From assembly GCA_947451385.1 (NCBI GenBank), contig CANFYZ010000039.1, positions 1 through 33,471 on the forward strand: DNA of 33,471 nt. Reading direction: 5' to 3'. The stretch comes from Comamonadaceae bacterium. GTDB taxonomy: Bacteria; Pseudomonadota; Gammaproteobacteria; Burkholderiales; Burkholderiaceae_C. Shown here piece after piece: positions 1 to 8,030 of this stretch. The notes under the pieces were generated by a model that searched no databases, had not been told where the DNA came from, and was given only the letters and a program-made list of their open reading frames with translations. Positions within the stretch are counted from its first letter, which is position 1. Each line of letters opens with the position of its first letter. Both the position numbers and the translations under genes were made by a program.

Positions 1-2
1 CA

Positions 3-257
3 GCTAAAAAAGCCGTAGCCGCCAAAAAGCCAGCCGCTAAAAAAGCAGCTCCCGCTAAGAAAGCCGCTCCAGCCAAAAAAGCCGTAGCCGCCAAAAAGCC
101 AGCCGCTAAAAAAGCAGCCCCCGCTAAGAAAGCCGCTCCAGCCAAAAAAGCCGTAGCCGCCAAAAAGCCAGCCGCTAAAAAAGCAGCTCCCGCTAAGAAA
201 GCCGCTCCAGCCAAAAAAGCCGTAGCCGCCAAAAAGCCAGCCGCTAAAAAAGCAGCT
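3..257 (+). repeat. 69-bp coding tandem repeat, about 3.7 copies
   Basis: Copies begin at 3, 72, 141 and 210; the fourth breaks off after 48 bp. Each encodes 23 residues. The copies are almost identical at the DNA level: copy 2 differs from its neighbours at one synonymous position in an alanine codon, and copy 1 uses GCT rather than GCC as its first codon. Near-identity at synonymous sites suggests recent expansion or ongoing homogenisation by slippage or recombination. Confidence 0.92.
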
Positions 258-419
258 GCCAAGAAACCAGCTGCTAAAAAACCAGCTGCTAAGAAAGCGG
301 CTAAAAAGCCTGCCCCTAAAAAGGCGGCCAAAGCACCCGCTGCCCCTGCTGCCCCTGCGGCGCAAACCACTTTGAACCCACAAGCTGCCTGGCCGTTTCC
401 TTCGGCCGCCAAGCCCTGA
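3..419 (+). CDS. Histone H1-like Lys/Ala/Pro-rich protein, C-terminal part (5' end outside window)
   Basis: The reading frame is open from the window edge to TGA at 417-419; the first complete codon is at 3. The visible 138 residues are almost only Ala, Lys and Pro, in the AAKKPAAKK / AKKAVAAKK / AKKAAPAKK pattern of bacterial histone H1-like proteins (HctB/AlgP-like tails). They end in a non-repetitive tail, QTTLNPQAAWPFPSAAKP. Such proteins are known or proposed to bind DNA electrostatically and compact the nucleoid. The N-terminal part is not visible, so a different N-terminal domain cannot be excluded. The first ~255 bases are a near-perfect 69-bp DNA repeat, so copy number may vary between strains. 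A strong hairpin terminator follows 27 nt after the stop. Confidence 0.8.
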   Translation, partial: AKKAVAAKKPAAKKAAPAKKAAPAKKAVAAKKPAAKKAAPAKKAAPAKKAVAAKKPAAKKAAPAKKAAPAKKAVAAKKPAAKKAAAKKPAAKKPAAKKAAKKPAPKKAAKAPAAPAAPAAQTTLNPQAAWPFPSAAKP

Positions 420-445
420 GTTCAGCACCCTCAAAAGTGCAAAAC

Positions 446-478
446 AAAACCCGATGCTTCACAGCATCGGGTTTTTTT
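446..478. terminator. Bidirectional rho-independent terminator between H1-like gene and DUF3426 gene
   Basis: An 8-bp GC-containing stem (450-457 with 464-471, CCCGATGC/GCATCGGG) closes a 6-nt loop. It is flanked by an A-run on the left (446-449) and a run of seven T on the right (472-478). It lies between two convergent genes and has a U-tract in both readings, though the minus-strand tract is interrupted (TTTTGTTTT). It probably serves both. Confidence 0.9.
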
Positions 479-494
479 ATCGCTGAAGGAAAAA

Positions 495-1364
495 TCAGGG
501 GTAAAAGCTGACCAGTCGGTAACCGGTAATCTCGGTATCGACCTTGCCAGGCTCGACTCCCAAGGCGCGCGTCCACATTTGACCTGCAGCCAGCTCGGCA
601 GGGGCCCCCAGTTCATGGGGTTTCAGCACACGGCGCATCAACACGCGGTCTTGGTCGTCCGTCAACGTCAGCTCCAAGGCCGTCATGGCCAAAGGAACCT
701 CCAGTGAATTTCTCAACGACACATGGAAGGTCAAACCTGCGTCACCACGAACCAAGGAAGAACTGTCAATGACGATGCCATTGCCAAGGCGCAAGGGGGC
801 CAAAGTACACGCGGCGGGCCCACACAGGGCCTCCAGCAGCGGTCTGCTGTTCGGCAGCCTCGCTGCCAGTTCATCTCTGAAAAAAACCAGCGCCTGAACA
901 ATCAGGCCACCTGTCAGGAGCAAAGCCATACCGCGCAGCATCCAGACATCCCACCGCACGGCAGAGACAACGGGAGACTGAGTTTGTACATCGGTTTTCA
1001 ACGGCAAGGCGGGTGCGCGTGTTTTTTCCGACTCCCGTGGCAAGGATGCAGGAGCAAGCCCTGAAGCCGGAGAAGATGAAGGCACTGGCACTCGCGCTGG
1101 CGTGGGCGGGGACACAGGCACCGACTCTGAGGGCGTATCCTGACGCCGCAACAACGCTTCGACATCGATCCGAGGTGAGCTGAGCAAAGAATCGGCAGGG
1201 GAGTCGGTGGCTGACTCCAGCCAGGGCTCGGTGAGGGCGTGGGCTTGACCTTCAAACTCATGAGCGCATTGGCCGCAGCGGACTTGGCCCTTGGAAGCCG
1301 CAAGAACCTCTGGCGCCACCTGGAAAAGCAGCGCGCAACGGGGGCACTGTGTCACCAAGTTCAT
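495..1364 (-). CDS. Zinc-ribbon (MJ0042-type) and DUF3426 membrane protein
   Basis: This 289-residue protein starts with a zinc ribbon: C7-x2-C10 and C30-x2-C33, in the contexts QCPRC and VRCGQC. A long Pro/Ser-rich linker (about 45-135) follows, then one transmembrane segment (about 141-162). The C-terminal region fits DUF3426 in character, ending in ITGYRLVSFYP. Known members of this pairing are inner-membrane proteins of unknown function, often next to prmA in betaproteobacteria. The ATG at 1364 lies 13 nt after the prmA stop, so it is probably the last gene of the accB-accC-prmA unit. The bidirectional terminator lies just beyond its stop. Family is assigned from motifs and context; no function can be given. 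Confidence 0.85.
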   Translation of the reverse strand: MNLVTQCPRCALLFQVAPEVLAASKGQVRCGQCAHEFEGQAHALTEPWLESATDSPADSLLSSPRIDVEALLRRQDTPSESVPVSPPTPARVPVPSSSPASGLAPASLPRESEKTRAPALPLKTDVQTQSPVVSAVRWDVWMLRGMALLLTGGLIVQALVFFRDELAARLPNSRPLLEALCGPAACTLAPLRLGNGIVIDSSSLVRGDAGLTFHVSLRNSLEVPLAMTALELTLTDDQDRVLMRRVLKPHELGAPAELAAGQMWTRALGVEPGKVDTEITGYRLVSFYP

Positions 1365-1377
1365 GCGCTGTGGTCCT

Positions 1378-2274
1378 TCAGGTTGGGGCCGCGGGGGACG
1401 TCGCGGTCATCAAAATCCACCCTTCTTGCGTGTCACTGACCTGCAGATCCAGGTAGGGGGCGTAAGCCAACTTGAGCTCGTCAGCCTGGCGCTCCAAAAT
1501 CCCTGCCAAAACCAACGACCCGCCAGCCACCACGTGGGCACACAACAAAGGGGCCAGAACTTTCAAAGGGGTGGCCAAAATATTGGCCAACACCGTGTCG
1601 TAGCTGCCTTGCGCCAATTCGGGCAAACCGGCATTCAAGCTGACATGATTGGCTTGTGCATTGAGCACAGTGGACTCCACGGCGGCCCGGTCAATGTCCA
1701 CGGCATCAATCACTTGCGCACCGTATTTGGCGGCGCCAATAGCCAAGATGCCCGAGCCGCAACCGTAGTCCAAGACGCGCTGACCGGTGAGCTTGTGTGC
1801 AGCGATCCAGCGCAAACACATGCGGGTCGTGGGGTGGGTGCCGGTGCCAAAGGCCAGACCGGGGTCAAGACGGATGATGTGTTTGGCTTCAGACGGAGGC
1901 TCGTGCCAGGTCGGTACGATCCAAAAGTCGGGGGTGATGTCAACGGGTGCAAATTGAGATTGCGTCAAACGCACCCAATCTTGCTCGACCACAGGCACCA
2001 CGGCCACGATGTGGCAACCTTCAAAAAAGTCTTGTGCCGAAAGCAACTGTGCCGCCTCACGTGCGCCAGATTCTTCCTGAAACAAGGCCACCATGCGCGA
2101 GCGCAACCAGCCGTCCTTGGGGGCGGGCATCCCGGGCTCGCCAAACAGGGCTTGCTCGGCGGCGGTTTCTGCATCGGCATCTTCGACCGACACACTCAAT
2201 GCCTCCAAGGCATCGAGCGCATCACTCAAGACCTCCACGCGGTCTTCGGGACACAAGAGACACAACTCAAACAT
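1378..2274 (-). CDS. prmA: Ribosomal protein L11 methyltransferase
   Basis: PrmA trimethylates ribosomal protein L11 on its N-terminal alpha-amine and lysines, using S-adenosylmethionine. The product is 298 residues, close to the ~293 of E. coli PrmA. The N-terminal substrate-recognition half is followed by the family signature LDPGLAFGTGTHPTT (137-150), the SAM-binding loop LDYGCGSGIL (about 168-177), and NILATPL (231-237), which carries the substrate-side motif. The ATG at 2274 lies only 2 nt beyond the accC stop, with no clear Shine-Dalgarno in the end of accC, so expression probably relies on translational coupling. Cotranscription with accBC upstream and the DUF3426 gene downstream is inferred from spacing. 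Confidence 0.96.
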   Translation of the reverse strand: MFELCLLCPEDRVEVLSDALDALEALSVSVEDADAETAAEQALFGEPGMPAPKDGWLRSRMVALFQEESGAREAAQLLSAQDFFEGCHIVAVVPVVEQDWVRLTQSQFAPVDITPDFWIVPTWHEPPSEAKHIIRLDPGLAFGTGTHPTTRMCLRWIAAHKLTGQRVLDYGCGSGILAIGAAKYGAQVIDAVDIDRAAVESTVLNAQANHVSLNAGLPELAQGSYDTVLANILATPLKVLAPLLCAHVVAGGSLVLAGILERQADELKLAYAPYLDLQVSDTQEGWILMTATSPAAPT

Positions 2275-2276
2275 GG

Positions 2277-3626
2277 CTATCGCTTGTGGTTGCTAAGCCA
2301 CTCTTCCAAATAATGAATATTGGTACCGCCGGCCATGAACTTGGCATCGACCATCAGCTCCCGGTGCAGCGGAATGTTGGTCTGGATGCCTTCGACCACG
2401 GTCTCGGCCAATGCCGTTTGCATACGGGCAATGGCTTGTTCACGGGTGTCCCCATGGACAATGATTTTGCCAATCATCGAGTCGTAATTGGGCGGGACGA
2501 AGTAATTGTTGTAGACATGGGAGTCCACCCGCACGCCCGGCCCCCCTGGCGCATGCCATGTGGTGATGCGACCGGGTGAGGGCGTGAACTTGAACGGGTC
2601 TTCAGCGTTCACGCGGCACTCGATCGAATGGCCATGAATCTGGATTTGCCTTTGTGTGAAAGGCAATTTCTCACCTGCCGCGACCATGATCTGGGTCTTG
2701 ACGATGTCCACGCCGGTAATCCATTCGGTCACCGGATGTTCCACCTGCACGCGGGTGTTCATTTCAATGAAATAGAACTCACCGTTTTCGTACAAGAATT
2801 CGAATGTGCCTGCGCCGCGGTAGTTGATTTTTTTACATGCAGCGACACAACGTTCGCCAATCTTGTCGATCAGTTTGCGCGGGATGCCTGGAGCGGGTGC
2901 TTCTTCGATCACTTTTTGGTGACGCCGTTGCATCGAGCAATCGCGCTCGCCCAAATACACGGCGTTGCGGTGCTTGTCCGCCAGGATTTGAATCTCAATA
3001 TGGCGCGGGTTCTGCAGGAACTTTTCCATGTAGACCGCAGGATTATTGAAAGCCGCGCCGGCCTCGGCCTTGGTCATTTGCACCGCATTGATCAAAGCCG
3101 CCTCGGTGTGCACCACGCGCATGCCGCGACCGCCGCCACCCCCGGCCGCTTTGATGATCACCGGATAGCCCACGCTTTTGGCGATCCGACGGATTTGCGC
3201 CGGATCATCGGGTAACTCCCCTTCAGAGCCCGGCACGCAGGGCACACCCGCACGGATCATGGCCTGCTTGGCCGAGACCTTGTCGCCCATGATGCGGATC
3301 GACTCCGGCGTCGGGCCGATGAATTGGAAACCGCTCTTTTCGACGCGCTCGGCGAAATCGGCGTTCTCACTCAAAAAGCCATAACCAGGGTGGATCGCCT
3401 CGGCGTCGGTCACTTCGGCCGCCGAAATGATGGCCGGCATATTCAGGTAACTCAAACCCGAAGGCGCGGGGCCAATACAAACGGCTTCTTCGGCCAACTT
3501 GACATACTTGGCCTCGCGATCGGCCTCGGAATAGACCATGACCGCTTTGATACCCAACTCGCGGCAAGCACGTTGGATACGCAAAGCAATTTCGCCACGG
3601 TTGGCCACCAATATTTTCTTGAACAT
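2277..3626 (-). CDS. accC: Biotin carboxylase subunit of acetyl-CoA carboxylase
   Basis: AccC carboxylates the biotin on AccB using ATP and bicarbonate, the first half-reaction of fatty acid synthesis. With the start at [16 protein letters not shown] the protein is 449 residues, the same as E. coli AccC. The open frame continues 48 codons further upstream, but that stretch overlaps the end of accB and has no family similarity. An ATP-grasp glycine loop ([12 protein letters not shown], 159-170) is visible. The catalytic residues K238, E276, E288, N290 and R292 fall at exactly the E. coli positions, the last three in FEF and [12 protein letters not shown]. It follows accB by 17 nt and precedes prmA by 2 nt. 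Confidence 0.98.
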   Translation of the reverse strand: MFKKILVANRGEIALRIQRACRELGIKAVMVYSEADREAKYVKLAEEAVCIGPAPSGLSYLNMPAIISAAEVTDAEAIHPGYGFLSENADFAERVEKSGFQFIGPTPESIRIMGDKVSAKQAMIRAGVPCVPGSEGELPDDPAQIRRIAKSVGYPVIIKAAGGGGGRGMRVVHTEAALINAVQMTKAEAGAAFNNPAVYMEKFLQNPRHIEIQILADKHRNAVYLGERDCSMQRRHQKVIEEAPAPGIPRKLIDKIGERCVAACKKINYRGAGTFEFLYENGEFYFIEMNTRVQVEHPVTEWITGVDIVKTQIMVAAGEKLPFTQRQIQIHGHSIECRVNAEDPFKFTPSPGRITTWHAPGGPGVRVDSHVYNNYFVPPNYDSMIGKIIVHGDTREQAIARMQTALAETVVEGIQTNIPLHRELMVDAKFMAGGTNIHYLEEWLSNHKR

Positions 3627-3643
3627 GCAATCCCCGGGGTGGA

Positions 3644-4111
3644 TTATTCGATGATGAACATGGGTTGGCCGTATTCCACAGCCTGGCCGTTTTCGCACAA
3701 AATCTGGGTCACTTTGCCCGATTTGTCGGCTTCGATCTCGTTCAAAATCTTCATCGCTTCGATGATGCACAAGGTATCGCCTTCTTTGACTTCGCTGCCG
3801 ATCTCGACAAACGAGGCGGCACCGGGGCTGGAGGATCGGTAGAAAGTCCCCACCATCGGCGACTTGACGGTATGACCTGCGGCAACCACCGCTTCACCCG
3901 CCACGATCTCGGCCACGGGCGCCGGCGCGGGGGCCGCCGGCGCGACAGCCACCGGGGCAGCGGCATACTGAACCGCGTTCATGGCCATCGGTGCGGCGTG
4001 GGGACTGCTCTTGACGATGCGCACTTTGCCTTCGGCTTCCGTGATTTCCAACTCCGACACATTCGAGTCAGACACCAAGTCAATCAAAGTTTTAAGTTTT
4101 CGCAAATCCAT
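3644..4111 (-). CDS. accB: Biotin carboxyl carrier protein of acetyl-CoA carboxylase
   Basis: AccB carries the covalently bound biotin that shuttles carboxyl between AccC and the carboxyltransferase. The 155-residue protein has an N-terminal assembly region ([13 protein letters not shown]), an Ala/Pro-rich hinge (about 38-75) and a biotinyl domain (about 80-155). The EAMK biotinylation motif places biotin on K121, about 34 residues from the C-terminus as usual. The ATG at 4111 is chosen because GGAGG lies 4 nt before it (4116-4120). An in-frame TTG at 4132 would make the Shine-Dalgarno part of the coding sequence. The 135 bases up to tlpA hold a small palindrome (4200-4216) but no convincing promoter. 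accB-accC is the first pair of this minus-strand unit. Confidence 0.97.
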   Translation of the reverse strand: MDLRKLKTLIDLVSDSNVSELEITEAEGKVRIVKSSPHAAPMAMNAVQYAAAPVAVAPAAPAPAPVAEIVAGEAVVAAGHTVKSPMVGTFYRSSSPGAASFVEIGSEVKEGDTLCIIEAMKILNEIEADKSGKVTQILCENGQAVEYGQPMFIIE

Positions 4112-4199
4112 AGGACCTCCCGCGTAAGCCAACGTAAAAGCAGTAATTTACACCAAATACGCCCTAATTCACTGGCTTTTGCCGGGAATTACATTTATT

Positions 4200-4216
4200 G
4201 CCTGAGTCGCTCAGGC
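4200..4216. repeat. Small perfect palindrome upstream of accB
   Basis: GCCTGAG and CTCAGGC flank TCG in the 135-bp gap between the TlpA-like gene stop (4247) and accB (4111). There is no T-run on either side, so it is not a typical terminator. It may be a regulatory operator, part of a leader structure, or chance. Confidence 0.35.
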
Positions 4217-4246
4217 TGGCTGCCGCGTTTCAAATAAGGTCAAAAA

Positions 4247-4801
4247 TTACCGCAAGCGTGCCAACCAGTCCGTCAGATCATGGGTTTCCAGCTTGCCCAT
4301 TTTCTGCGCAATGACCTGCCCCCGGGCATTGAACAACACACTGAAGGGCAGTGCAGAGGCGGTGTTCCCCAGGTTGCGCCCCAATTCGGTCCCCGTCAAA
4401 CCAGCCAGCCCCATGGGAAATGTCAACTGATTTTGCGCCAAGAAACGCCTCACCGAACTGGGTTGATCTACGGCCAATCCAATCATTTGCAGATTTTTAT
4501 CACGGTTTTGACGCCAAATGGACTCCAATAAAGGCAATTCCTCAACACACGGCGGACACCAGGTGGCCCAAAAGTTCAGCAACAAAGGCTTTCCCTTGAA
4601 GCTTTGCATGGTCAAGGGGCTGCCGTCCGGTTGCTCAAAGCTGAGTTGCCAAAATGCATCGACCATCGGGTCGGCCGCGGTGACCGGCGTCATACGCCAC
4701 CAAGCGAACCCCGCACCAGCCAAGCCAGCAGCAGCAGCCACGCCGGCCAGCAGGCTGCGCTTGTTCAACGCGGTTGGAGGGCGGGATTCACTTTCATTCA
4801 T
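4247..4801 (-). CDS. TlpA-like membrane-anchored thioredoxin-fold protein
   Basis: TlpA/ResA-type proteins reduce or exchange disulfides outside the cytoplasmic membrane, often in cytochrome c maturation. The N-terminus carries basic residues and then a hydrophobic segment (LLAGVAAAAGLAGAGFAWW, about 20-38 when counted from the ATG at 4810). This acts as a signal anchor, without a twin-arginine. An AhpC/TSA-Redoxin-like domain follows, with the redox motif WCPPC (C85/C88) in NFWATWCPPCVEELP and the cis-proline of ALPFSVLF (P155, same numbering). Two in-frame ATGs, at 4810 and 4801, are possible; both overlap the end of the upstream gene. I use 4801 because AAAGAG is better spaced to it, but this is uncertain. 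The natural electron donor and target are unknown. Confidence 0.85.
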   Translation of the reverse strand: MNESESRPPTALNKRSLLAGVAAAAGLAGAGFAWWRMTPVTAADPMVDAFWQLSFEQPDGSPLTMQSFKGKPLLLNFWATWCPPCVEELPLLESIWRQNRDKNLQMIGLAVDQPSSVRRFLAQNQLTFPMGLAGLTGTELGRNLGNTASALPFSVLFNARGQVIAQKMGKLETHDLTDWLARLR

Positions 4802-5402
4802 GGTCTTCATGCTCTTTGTCGTTGCACATCAGTTTTCTTAATGCCTTGGCATCACCCCGTGCCGTGCGCCCTTTGGCATCTGGCTTCAAGGCGCCCCGCA
4901 CATCGTCGCGGTCATAAATCAGCAAATGCACCCCAATGTCTTCGCCCAATTCGGCGCAGAAACTGTGCAGGCTCAAAGCATCGACGGCTTCGCCATGAAA
5001 CCCTTTGACAGTGCTAACGTCGTAAGACAAATTCATATTAATGAGCGCAACTTCAGTCGATTTGGAGTCATCGCAAAACAACTGCAAGTAAATATCAGAA
5101 AGTCGTGTCGCGGTTCCGCGCCACACAGCACCCCCTAAATGCGGGCGAAAATCTTGCAAACGGTCCATCCACAACAAAGCGTGGGTCCGCAAGGCCGCCA
5201 GCTCCTGCGGCTGCGTTTCGCTGCAAAACAATTCAATGTACTCACGCACCTGGTCTTCGACCTGGTCATTGGAGGGCAAAGCGGTGCGCTGCGGCAAGCC
5301 CAACGCATGGACGGCCCGTCGTTTGGCCGCGCCGTATTCCATGCCTTCTTCCACCACCAAACGGGCCGCAGAAGCGGCGATCTCTTGCATCCATTCGTCC
5401 AT
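4794..5402 (-). CDS. Conserved hypothetical protein, divergent from mpl
   Basis: I do not recognise a named family. From the ATG at 5402 the protein is 202 residues, soluble, acidic and without signal peptide, membrane segment or cysteine motif. The N-terminal ~50 residues look helical (EEGMEYGAAKRRAVHALGLP). The middle has several Trp/Leu-rich stretches (LLWMDRLQDFRPHLGGAVWRGTAT) and DIYLQLFCDDSKSTEVALINMNLSYDV. The C-terminus is basic (AKGRTARGDAKALRKLM). The mixed alpha/beta central pattern recalls small nucleotidyltransferase-like folds, but this is only an impression. A longer start (GTG at 5429) exists. ATG 5402 is preferred because CACAAT lies exactly 6 nt upstream, as at neighbouring starts. 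Its end overlaps the TlpA-like gene by 8 nt, suggesting cotranscription. Confidence 0.75.
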   Translation of the reverse strand: MDEWMQEIAASAARLVVEEGMEYGAAKRRAVHALGLPQRTALPSNDQVEDQVREYIELFCSETQPQELAALRTHALLWMDRLQDFRPHLGGAVWRGTATRLSDIYLQLFCDDSKSTEVALINMNLSYDVSTVKGFHGEAVDALSLHSFCAELGEDIGVHLLIYDRDDVRGALKPDAKGRTARGDAKALRKLMCNDKEHEDHE

Positions 5403-5408
5403 CGGGTG

Positions 5409-5414
5409 ATTGTG
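5409..5414 (-). promoter_or_regulatory. Candidate -10 (CACAAT) 6 nt before the hypothetical-protein ATG
   Basis: On the minus strand CACAAT is followed by CACCCG and the ATG at 5402. A start of transcription about 7 nt after the hexamer would fall on the A of ATG. There is no Shine-Dalgarno. The hexamer matches TATAAT at 4 of 6 positions and no good -35 is visible, so the call is weak alone and rests on the repeated pattern in the window. Confidence 0.4.
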
Positions 5415-5436
5415 CACTGCAGGCCCCACGTGCGCC

Positions 5437-5442
5437 TAGAAT
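5437..5442 (+). promoter_or_regulatory. Candidate -10 (TAGAAT) 8 nt before the mpl ATG
   Basis: TAGAAT ends 8 nt before the ATG at 5451, with no Shine-Dalgarno between. It lies 22 nt from the oppositely oriented CACAAT of the divergent gene. No good -35 is seen at 16-18 nt. This fits a leaderless or nearly leaderless mpl transcript. Confidence 0.45.
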
Positions 5443-5450
5443 CGATGTCT

Positions 5451-6839
5451 ATGCACATTCATATTTTGGGTATTTGCGGCACCTTCATGGGGGGACTGGC
5501 CGCGTTGGCGCGTGAAGCGGGACACAGAGTCACAGGTTGCGATGCGGGGGTCTACCCGCCCATGAGCGACCAACTGAGGGCCTTGGGCATTGAATTGATT
5601 GAGGGGTTTTCGGAAGACCAACTGCAACTCAAACCCGATATGTTCGTCGTCGGCAATGTGGTCAGTCGCGCTCGACAGCGTGACGGCAGCCCTAAATTCC
5701 CACTGATGGAAGCCATTTTGGATGCCGGCTTGCCCTACACCAGCGGCCCGCAGTGGTTGGCAGAGCATGTCTTGCAAGACCGCCATGTGCTGGCGGTGGC
5801 AGGCACCCATGGCAAAACCACCACCACTTCGATGCTGGCTTGGATTTTGGAGCAAGCCGGCCTGCAACCCGGCTTTTTGGTCGGGGGCGTGCCCCTGAAC
5901 TTTGGCGTTTCAGCCCGATTGGGTGCGCCCCGTCGCGCGGATGCGGTTTCGCTGTTTGTGATCGAGGCTGACGAGTACGACACGGCTTTTTTTGACAAGC
6001 GCAGCAAATTTGTTCATTACCGGCCTCGCACCGCCATTTTGAACAATCTCGAGTTCGATCACGCTGACATCTTTGACGATCTGGCTGCCATCGAGCGTCA
6101 ATTTCACCATTTGGTCCGCACTGTGCCCAGCACAGGGCGTGTTGTGGTGAACGGATTAGAAGAAAGTTTGAACCGGGTGTTGGCACAAGGCTGCTGGAGT
6201 GACGTCCGCAGCTTTGGCGCAGCGGTCAGTGATTTCACTGCCCAAGGGGAGCCCTCTGACTTTGCGGTGCTGCAATCAGGGCAGAGGGTGGCCCAGGTGA
6301 AATGGTCCCTTGGCGGCGTGCACAACCAGCTCAACGCCTTGGCCGCGATCGCCGCTGCGCAACATGTGGGTGTGGCCCCGGACGTGGCAGCGCAAGCACT
6401 GGCCAGTTTTGAAAACGTCAAACGCCGCATGGAAGTGCGCGGCGTGGTGAACAACATCACCGTGTACGACGACTTTGCGCACCATCCCACGGCCATTCGC
6501 ACCACCGTCAACGGACTGCGGCGCCAGGTTGGCGATCAGGCGCGGATTCTGGCGATCTTCGAACCGCGCAGCAACACCATGAAATTGGGCGCCATGAAAG
6601 CCCAATTGCCCTGGAGCCTGGAAGAGGTCGATCTGGCTTTTTGCCACAGCGGGGGACTGGACTGGGACGCCCGCGCCGCGCTGGCGCCCATGGGTGAGCG
6701 CGCCCATGTGGGCAGCGATATCGACGAAGTGCTTGCCCAGGTGCTGACCCAGGTGCAACCTGGCGACCATGTGCTGTGCATGAGCAACGGCGGCTTTGGC
6801 GGGATTCACGCCAAGCTGATGGCCGCGCTGGCCAAGTAA
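5451..6839 (+). CDS. mpl: UDP-N-acetylmuramate:L-alanyl-gamma-D-glutamyl-meso-diaminopimelate ligase
   Basis: Mpl joins recycled tripeptide L-Ala-D-Glu-mDAP directly to UDP-MurNAc, returning cell-wall turnover products to synthesis. The start MHIHILGICGTFMGGLA matches the Mpl N-terminus; an ATG two codons earlier (5445) is possible, and the frame continues upstream without similarity. The 462 residues compare with 457 in E. coli. The N-terminal Rossmann domain is followed by the ATP loop GTHGKTTTT (118-126), the central IEADEYDTAFFDKRSKFVHY and a C-terminal ligase domain (YDDFAHHPTAI, then FEPRSNTMK). ADEYDTAFFDKRSKF and the location outside the dcw cluster separate it from MurC, which is present at 21614-23041. 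It is monocistronic as far as can be seen. Confidence 0.96.
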   Translation: MHIHILGICGTFMGGLAALAREAGHRVTGCDAGVYPPMSDQLRALGIELIEGFSEDQLQLKPDMFVVGNVVSRARQRDGSPKFPLMEAILDAGLPYTSGPQWLAEHVLQDRHVLAVAGTHGKTTTTSMLAWILEQAGLQPGFLVGGVPLNFGVSARLGAPRRADAVSLFVIEADEYDTAFFDKRSKFVHYRPRTAILNNLEFDHADIFDDLAAIERQFHHLVRTVPSTGRVVVNGLEESLNRVLAQGCWSDVRSFGAAVSDFTAQGEPSDFAVLQSGQRVAQVKWSLGGVHNQLNALAAIAAAQHVGVAPDVAAQALASFENVKRRMEVRGVVNNITVYDDFAHHPTAIRTTVNGLRRQVGDQARILAIFEPRSNTMKLGAMKAQLPWSLEEVDLAFCHSGGLDWDARAALAPMGERAHVGSDIDEVLAQVLTQVQPGDHVLCMSNGGFGGIHAKLMAALAK

Positions 6840-6865
6840 TTCGCAGCGCGCACCCCCCCCAGGGG

Positions 6866-7990
6866 TTAGCGCGAGCGACGCACCTTCACCGCATCCGACA
6901 ACACCTTCAAAACACCCTCGCTGTCGTCCCAACCGATACAGGCATCGGTGATGCTCTGACCGTAAGTCAACTTGCTCACATCGTCCTTGCCGGGAGTGAA
7001 CTTTTGCGCACCGCCCAGCAAATGACTTTCCACCATCACGCCAAACACTTTCTTGGAACCCCCCGCAATTTGAGCGGCGATGTCTTTGGCCACCTCAATT
7101 TGGCGCAGGTGCTGTTTGCTGCTGTTGGCGTGGCTGCAATCGACCATCAAGGTGGCGGGTAACTTGGCCGCCTCCAGCTCTTGACAGGCTGACGCCACAC
7201 TGGCCGCGTCGTAGTTAGGCACTTTGCCGCCGCGCAAAATCACATGGCAATCTTTGTTGCCTTGGGTTTGCACAATCGCCACCTGACCATTTTTATGCAC
7301 CGACAAAAAGTGGTGACCCCTTGCAGCCGCCTGGATCGCGTCGGTGGCGATCTTGATGTTGCCATCGGTGCCATTTTTAAAGCCAATGGGCGCTGACAAA
7401 CCCGATGCCAACTCGCGGTGCACCTGGCTTTCTGTGGTGCGGGCGCCAATGGCCCCCCAACTGATCAAGTCGCCGATGTACTGAGGCGAAATCACGTCAA
7501 GAAATTCACTGCCAGCGGGTAAGCCTTGGCGGTTGATCTCGATCAGCAACTGGCGTGCAATCCGCAAACCTTCGTCAATCCGGCAACTCTCGTCCAGGTA
7601 GGGGTCATTGATCAAGCCCTTCCAGCCCACGGTGGTGCGCGGTTTTTCAAAGTACACGCGCATCACGACTTCGAGGGTGTCCGCGTATTTTTCACGCAAG
7701 GGTTTCAAGCGACGGGCGTACTCCAGTGCGGCTGCAGGATCGTGGATCGAACAGGGGCCAATCACCACCAACAAACGATCGTCCTTGCCGTGCATGATGC
7801 GGTGGATGTTTTTGCGAGTTTGGGCAATCAGATTTTCCACGGGGGTGTGGGCAATCGGGAAAAAGCGAATCAAATGTTCTGGGGGGGGGAGCACGGTGAT
7901 GTCCTTGATGCGTTCGTCGTCGGTTTGGCCGGTTTTGTCGACTTGGCTCGCATACCAAGCATCGCTTTGCGCTTTGGCTTTATCGGTCAT
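6866..7990 (-). CDS. aroG: 3-deoxy-7-phosphoheptulonate (DAHP) synthase, class I AroG/AroF type
   Basis: The enzyme condenses phosphoenolpyruvate and erythrose 4-phosphate, the first step of the shikimate pathway. The 374 residues are about 24 more than E. coli AroG, mostly at the N-terminus, where regulatory sequences lie. VIGPCSIHDP (77-85) holds the metal-binding cysteine C80, followed by RVYFEKPRTTVGWKGLINDP, GARTTESQVHRE, IGFKNGTDG and the late DCSHANSSK and ESHLLGG motifs. The ATG at 7990 has AGGAG 7 nt upstream (7998-8002). A rho-independent terminator and a Phe/Tyr-rich leader ORF lie between this gene and its promoter, so expression is probably attenuated by phenylalanine and/or tyrosine. 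Which amino acid inhibits the enzyme cannot be read from sequence. A run of nine C in the coding strand (7881-7889) encodes P35-P37. Confidence 0.95.
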   Translation of the reverse strand: MTDKAKAQSDAWYASQVDKTGQTDDERIKDITVLPPPEHLIRFFPIAHTPVENLIAQTRKNIHRIMHGKDDRLLVVIGPCSIHDPAAALEYARRLKPLREKYADTLEVVMRVYFEKPRTTVGWKGLINDPYLDESCRIDEGLRIARQLLIEINRQGLPAGSEFLDVISPQYIGDLISWGAIGARTTESQVHRELASGLSAPIGFKNGTDGNIKIATDAIQAAARGHHFLSVHKNGQVAIVQTQGNKDCHVILRGGKVPNYDAASVASACQELEAAKLPATLMVDCSHANSSKQHLRQIEVAKDIAAQIAGGSKKVFGVMVESHLLGGAQKFTPGKDDVSKLTYGQSITDACIGWDDSEGVLKVLSDAVKVRRSR

Positions 7991-8030
7991 CGTGAAACTC
8001 CTAGAAAAATGAACATGCTGAAAACAAAAT

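Noticed and set aside
3..257. CRISPR array or intergenic repeat
   Set aside because: The units are contiguous without spacers and keep a single reading frame of an Ala/Lys-rich protein.
3627..3770. A 48-codon N-terminal extension of accC
   Set aside because: It overlaps accB, lacks family similarity, and the start at 3626 gives the exact length and residue numbering of E. coli AccC.
4112..4246. Promoter for accB
   Set aside because: TTGACC and several AT-rich hexamers are present but none pair at 16-18 nt; I could not support a specific site.
5451..6839. A second murC
   Set aside because: The N-terminus (HILGICGTFMGG), ADEYDTAFFDKRSKF and location outside the dcw cluster match Mpl; a true MurC is at 21614-23041.
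6840..6865. Possible terminator in the mpl/aroG convergent gap
   Set aside because: There is a run of eight C followed by AGGGG and GCGCG repeats, but the pairs leave an impossible or very large loop and there is no T-run on either strand.
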